Assembly: GCF_910592395.1 (NCBI RefSeq)
Contig: NC_088308.1
Coordinates: 1,178,001 to 1,242,000 of the forward strand
Direction: 5' to 3'
DNA: 64,000 nt
Source of the DNA: Lineus longissimus
Lineage: Eukaryota > Nemertea > Pilidiophora > Heteronemertea > Lineidae
In this document: piece by piece, positions 60,116 to 64,000 of the stretch
Numbering within the stretch: the first letter of the stretch is position 1
How the letters are laid out: the number at the start of each line of letters is the position of its first letter
The notes under the pieces: generated by a model
Databases searched by the model: none
Told to the model about the DNA's origin: nothing
The model's input: only the letters and a program-made list of their open reading frames with translations
Made by a program: the position numbers and the translations under genes

Positions 60116-61449
60116 CTTTCATCACTGAGCTATTTATGCTCATGGCCTTTATAGTACCATATACCATAATTGAGTACAATAGGGCCGACACTTTTTCCAA
60201 TGGGATATTTTCTACTATACACCGACACGGTGCTGCCCTCTGTCCATTTTACATCTAATTACGTTTCGCTTACGGTACACGAACAACAACATTGTGTGCG
60301 TGTTGTCCATGAACTGAGTTCAAAATCGTGATTTTATCGTCAAGTCACGGCTAATTTCCATCAATTTGCTGTTCAAAACGAAGTTTTTCATAAGAAGGAT
60401 ATAGTGCTGTTGTCAAATCGGCTGTTAGCGTTGGTAAGTGGGCAATTCAATGTGTTTTGTGACTGCTGAAACTGGTAGGCCTGGGCTACTGTGTATTGTA
60501 ACTACATGTGCATCCATGAGATTGAGAATGCATGGGCTGCTGTGTGCCTGGCTGTACACTACAGACTACAGTATGGCCTGTACATTACAGGCATGGAAAC
60601 TAAACAAGGTCAAGGTTGTAGCTTTGGAATTGAAATAATCACATAGGCTATGCAACCATGGTGACTTATTCAGTTATTGGATCAGATTTGGCCACTGAGT
60701 GAGTGAGTGCAAAGGAGTCTAGACCCTACAATACATTCTGTGGTGCCCTTGATTGATTAAATACACCTTTGCGAGGGTCTGGTCCATCAATTTTGAAAAT
60801 ATCGTATCAACCAACCCTACACGTACAAGCGTGCTCAGTTAAATAGCCATTTGTTATTGTCTGACTGCTCCTCTCTGTTGTAGACATGTGCATGATACAT
60901 AGCTTTGTTTTGTATGCATATATTGAGCATGCAACATACAGTGAGTCATTCAATCAATGGCAATGCAAATGCCCTTATATGACTGTATTGATGTCATCAT
61001 CATGCATCCTGTTATTTGTTGGCCTTCTTCATGAATCCCAACATCTCCGCCCAGGTGGTTGAGGTCCAATGATATTCATTCATCATGTAACATGTTCATG
61101 TGTGGGAGGTCATTTTAGAATCCACTTAAAAGGGAAGGCTCATAAATGAGATGAGAGATACCTCCATCCGTGTGACATGTCAAGGCATGTTTTGTATTGT
61201 CCAGTTGAGAATACATCTACTTGCTTTGCAATGCTTGAGTTAGGAGGCGTGAATCAGCCGTTGGATGGCGTGCCACTGCCAATACGTAGTGTTAACTATG
61301 AATAGTGCAAAGCAAAGGCACGGAAAAACCCACTGAATATCCTGAACTAAACTGGGTGAACTTGCAGGGTATCAACAGTCATATTCCAACAGTTCATGCA
61401 TTGATATTATATCAACCCTAATATAACATCACACTGACTGGCACTTCAA

Positions 61450-61474
61450 CCCCCCCCCCCTCCCCCCCCCCCCA
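61450..61474. repeat. Poly-C tract
   Basis: Two runs of C separated by a T. A simple sequence repeat. Confidence 0.9.
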
Positions 61475-63593
61475 ACCAGAAACCCCCTTAAGCCTAGGAG
61501 ATATCAAATAGTCTGAACACATATTTTCCCCGCCACGTGGTTCAGCCTGAGGCGAATGTTGTTTACGACGTGCTTAAGTAACCTTGACCTTTCATCAAAG
61601 ACTGCTGTCTGTATTGATTCTGCCAGCTCTGTCTAACCCAGCATTCACTTGCAAAGACCGATAATGCTTTTTCATGGTAACAATTTTAATTGACTTTTCC
61701 ATGTTTGATATTTTGGGAGGATTCCAACCTTATAATTAGAATTAGATCTAAGTATAAATCTCTTCAGCTAAAAGGTGAACGTAAGGAGAATCTGTGAGAG
61801 ACTTTTCTACTTGTATTGTAGCAGGCCTACATTGTATTTCATGTGTAGACAGTCTGACATATGTAGAGACCAAACGTTTCATCCTGTTTGCATCGTACCG
61901 TGTAGGACCGACCAGCTGGTCTTGATCCTTCCTCTTGTCACGTGATCTGTCCATTGGCATTGACCATGTTGACCGTTGTCATCTAAACCTATTATTGTTG
62001 TTAGTCTGCCTGCCTATTTTGGTTTTCCGATATCAGTCCTTGGACTTCTACATAAGCTCGGGCAAACTAATTTTAGGCTTATAACACCATTCGACATGTT
62101 GATCTACAATCTATGTACTTCATCGAATGGTCATTCTCTGTGATCTGATCTTGGTGCTCAATCCCACCCCCGCACTCCCACTCCCAGGCACGACAAATTT
62201 CCAGACATTCATTAGTCTCCCTGGTGTTCATCGAGGGGAAGGAATCACCCCACCAGTTACCATGGTAACACGATCCCTTGGTTGCCTGGTACATTGTAGT
62301 AGTAACTGTGATCGAGATTTTACTGGCTGTATTCAATTGGTAGATCGTATATTTTTGTACATGTATGCATGGTTACAACTTGCAATTGCATCTAAAATAC
62401 ATGAAGTACTGGCATGTAACTTGTGCGCAATTTGTCTCTGGAATTAGTGAAAATTAAGTTAGGCCTGCATTCCGTTTTTTTGGTGATGCCTTTTGATTGC
62501 AGTTTGATCAATCTTTGGCAAAAAACCATAAATTTGCAAGAAAACCCAACATATCTCATGTTCAAGTTGTCCCTTCATGTTGCAGACCAAAGTTGACGTG
62601 TTTGACTTGAACATATTACCCAAAGAGTAACAACAACAGTAGTGTGCCCAAGGACAGGTATTTTGCTTCACCATTCACTGTCACTGCTCTTATAAAAACA
62701 ATTGGAAATCAAAGTTTGAAGTGTAGAATTTTGTGATGCCCTAAGTCAATAATTGTGAAGGTCATGTTGATCTAGACGATATGAAATACTGATGTCCGTG
62801 ATTGCATGCTGTCAAATGTGTGTCCAATATGAGTGACCCAGACATATCATATCATCGAACAATGCAGTAATCAGCATCTGGCTCCGTGTAGGAGGTTGAC
62901 GTCACTTCAATAAATGGTATTTTGTCATGTGACAATAGTCTTAGAGTACTCTGTAATGACGTCAGTGGGTTGTAGTGTCTCTCTCTGGCACTTGGTGTCA
63001 GTGAGTGTACTGTATTGATAAACAAAATTTATAGACATTTACTTTTCTGGGTCATGACATCAGTCTGTGCTGAACAAATCGTGTTTTGAAAGTGGACATA
63101 ACTGGTCTGAGGACAGGATAGGTCATATCAATAATCATCTGGTAAAGGAACGTAAAAGGAATATCAAGGCCTTCATATTACTCAGGCAAGCTTGTTTTAT
63201 GTAAAAGTAAACATTTCTAGTGAGTACTATTCAACTAGTGTACAAACTTTACAAATTTCTTTCGAATTTGCATTAGTTAGATTCAATGATGAATCTTTTC
63301 CTGATATTGACATCAGAAGAGAAACTACAGAAAATCCTTGTTTCAGAAAATGCACAGAGCTGTTAAAAATTGCCATGTAATACATAATACTAATTCAGAA
63401 TAATGCCTTTCTCATTTCAGATTGAGTGAGACCTGTCTGTTAACCTACGACCTGTTCTGTCGTCTCCTGCCTCAGCTGCAGCAGACGTGATCTCCAGGAA
63501 GGATCAACCCTCTGTTACGCTGGATCTCTTGTTGTTATCGTATCTCATCATTTCCTCCGGGATACCTACCGCTGATCATACATCATCAAAACC

Positions 63594-64000
63594 ATGTACC
63601 CACAAGTCGATAGTGCTGCAGGAGCGGGAGTGGAGAGCGCCAGCGGAACCAATACATTCGACTCTCCCCAAGATTCTGGGATGGAATCCGACGACTCCGA
63701 TGATGACATGGACATGGACATGGACGCCTGCATGGTAGACAGTGATGAGGATTTCTTCTCAACGAAGAGCATGACAAAAAGTGATGAAGAAGAGGAAAAA
63801 GAGGAACCCGTGGCCACCGCTGATGCTCCGAGCGAGCTGCCACCGAGTTTCAAAATGTCGCTACGACAGCGCCGCGTGAGTAAATCAGAAACGCTACCAC
63901 TGCTGAACATCCAGCGAGCAATGCAGTTGCAGGGACGAGGAGGGTTTACTATCCCTTTGGCAGTACCAGAATCTCAAACACGCTTTTCAGGGCGGCAGAA
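63594..64000 (+). CDS. N-terminal part of an acidic protein, runs off the window
   Basis: An acceptor (CTCATTTCAG) ends at 63420, and the exon then runs open to the window edge. The ATG at 63594 is preceded in frame by stops (TGA at 63423, TAA at 63441), so it is the likely start. The 135 visible codons begin MYPQVDSAAGAGVES. They continue with Asp/Glu/Met-rich stretches (SDDSDDDMDMDMDACM and SDEEEEKEEP) and then a more conserved-looking part (PSFKMSLRQRRVSKSETLPL, then LNIQRAMQLQGRGG). RRVS fits a basophilic kinase site. The composition suggests a nuclear or cytoplasmic regulatory protein. I do not recognise the family from this part. Confidence 0.65.
   Translation, partial: MYPQVDSAAGAGVESASGTNTFDSPQDSGMESDDSDDDMDMDMDACMVDSDEDFFSTKSMTKSDEEEEKEEPVATADAPSELPPSFKMSLRQRRVSKSETLPLLNIQRAMQLQGRGGFTIPLAVPESQTRFSGRQ

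Larger units (their letters stand above)
59404..63593. other. Long stretch before the last gene, probably its promoter, first exon and intron
   Basis: No coding exon found. It contains a TATA box at 60005, a possible non-coding exon, and a splice acceptor at 63420. It also has a 20-bp perfect palindrome at 60096-60115 and a C-rich tract at 61450-61474. Around 59886-59955, TTAGAGTAACCAGA phrases are repeated directly and inverted. Confidence 0.4.

Noticed and set aside
63566-63910. Minus-strand Ser-rich frame over the last gene
   Set aside because: The antisense shadow of the Asp/Glu-rich plus-strand frame.
1-64000. Search for reverse transcriptase, transposase or integrase domains
   Set aside because: None recognised in any frame; the mobile elements here are all non-autonomous.

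Overview
This window looks like nuclear DNA from an invertebrate animal, most likely marine. The genes are split by many GT-AG introns, there is a Pol III tRNA gene, and the proteins belong to metazoan families: a FMRFamide-receptor-like GPCR, a Kv channel, and glycan-modifying enzymes. The non-coding DNA is full of TACATGTACATGTA and AGGCCTATATAGGCCT words, which are common in echinoderm, hemichordate and lophotrochozoan genomes. I cannot place it more precisely. No bacterial operons, rRNA, CRISPR arrays or intact viral or retrotransposon genes were found.

Layout. 1-5.5 kb: no supported gene. 5.5-6.6 kb (-): intronless peptide-receptor-like GPCR. 13.4-16.2 kb (+): four-exon core-2 type beta-1,6-GlcNAc transferase (GT14 family). 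17.2-17.9 kb: decayed 26-27 bp tandem repeat. 19.4-26.1 kb (+): 18-exon adaptor gene with a RUN, PDZ-like, PTB order of domains; its 3' UTR carries a MITE-like element. 29.1-30.3 kb (-): intronless heparan sulfate 3-O-sulfotransferase. 32.4-37.8 kb (+): 14-exon gene for a secreted, very basic, Trp-containing protein I do not recognise (called gene P here). 38.1-39.7 kb (-): two-exon Kv3/Shaw-like channel with a depleted voltage sensor, tail to tail with gene P. 41.7-41.9 kb (-): lone PAN/apple-like exon. 43.5-51.2 kb (-): nine-exon gene for a second small secreted Lys-rich protein (gene M), whose introns hold a 2.5 kb foldback element, a 45-bp minisatellite and a 97-bp tandem repeat. 54.7-56.0 kb (+): small membrane protein with a Cys-rich juxtamembrane stretch. 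57.1-58.2 kb (+): small secreted protein with two PAN/apple-like modules. 59.3 kb (-): tRNA-Leu(UAG). 63.6 kb to the end (+): start of an acidic protein that continues past the window.

The most novel material is in 32-51 kb. Genes P and M share an unusual plan: a signal peptide, almost only phase-1 introns, very short exons mixed with longer ones, and Lys/Arg-rich helical modules. I assembled both exon by exon, and every join keeps the reading frame. They look like members of an undescribed family of secreted cationic proteins. The second highlight is the foldback element at 45.6-48.1 kb. Its long inverted arms contain three kinds of 21-22 bp monomer, arranged in the left arm as an exact three-fold higher-order repeat of 256 bp. 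It has a 10-bp central spacer and a candidate 6-bp target duplication.

Two enzymes act on glycans in the secretory pathway (mucin-type O-glycan branching and heparan sulfate 3-O-sulfation), and several other genes encode membrane or secreted proteins. Nothing shows that the genes form one pathway. The clustering is ordinary for an animal genome, apart from the P/M pair.
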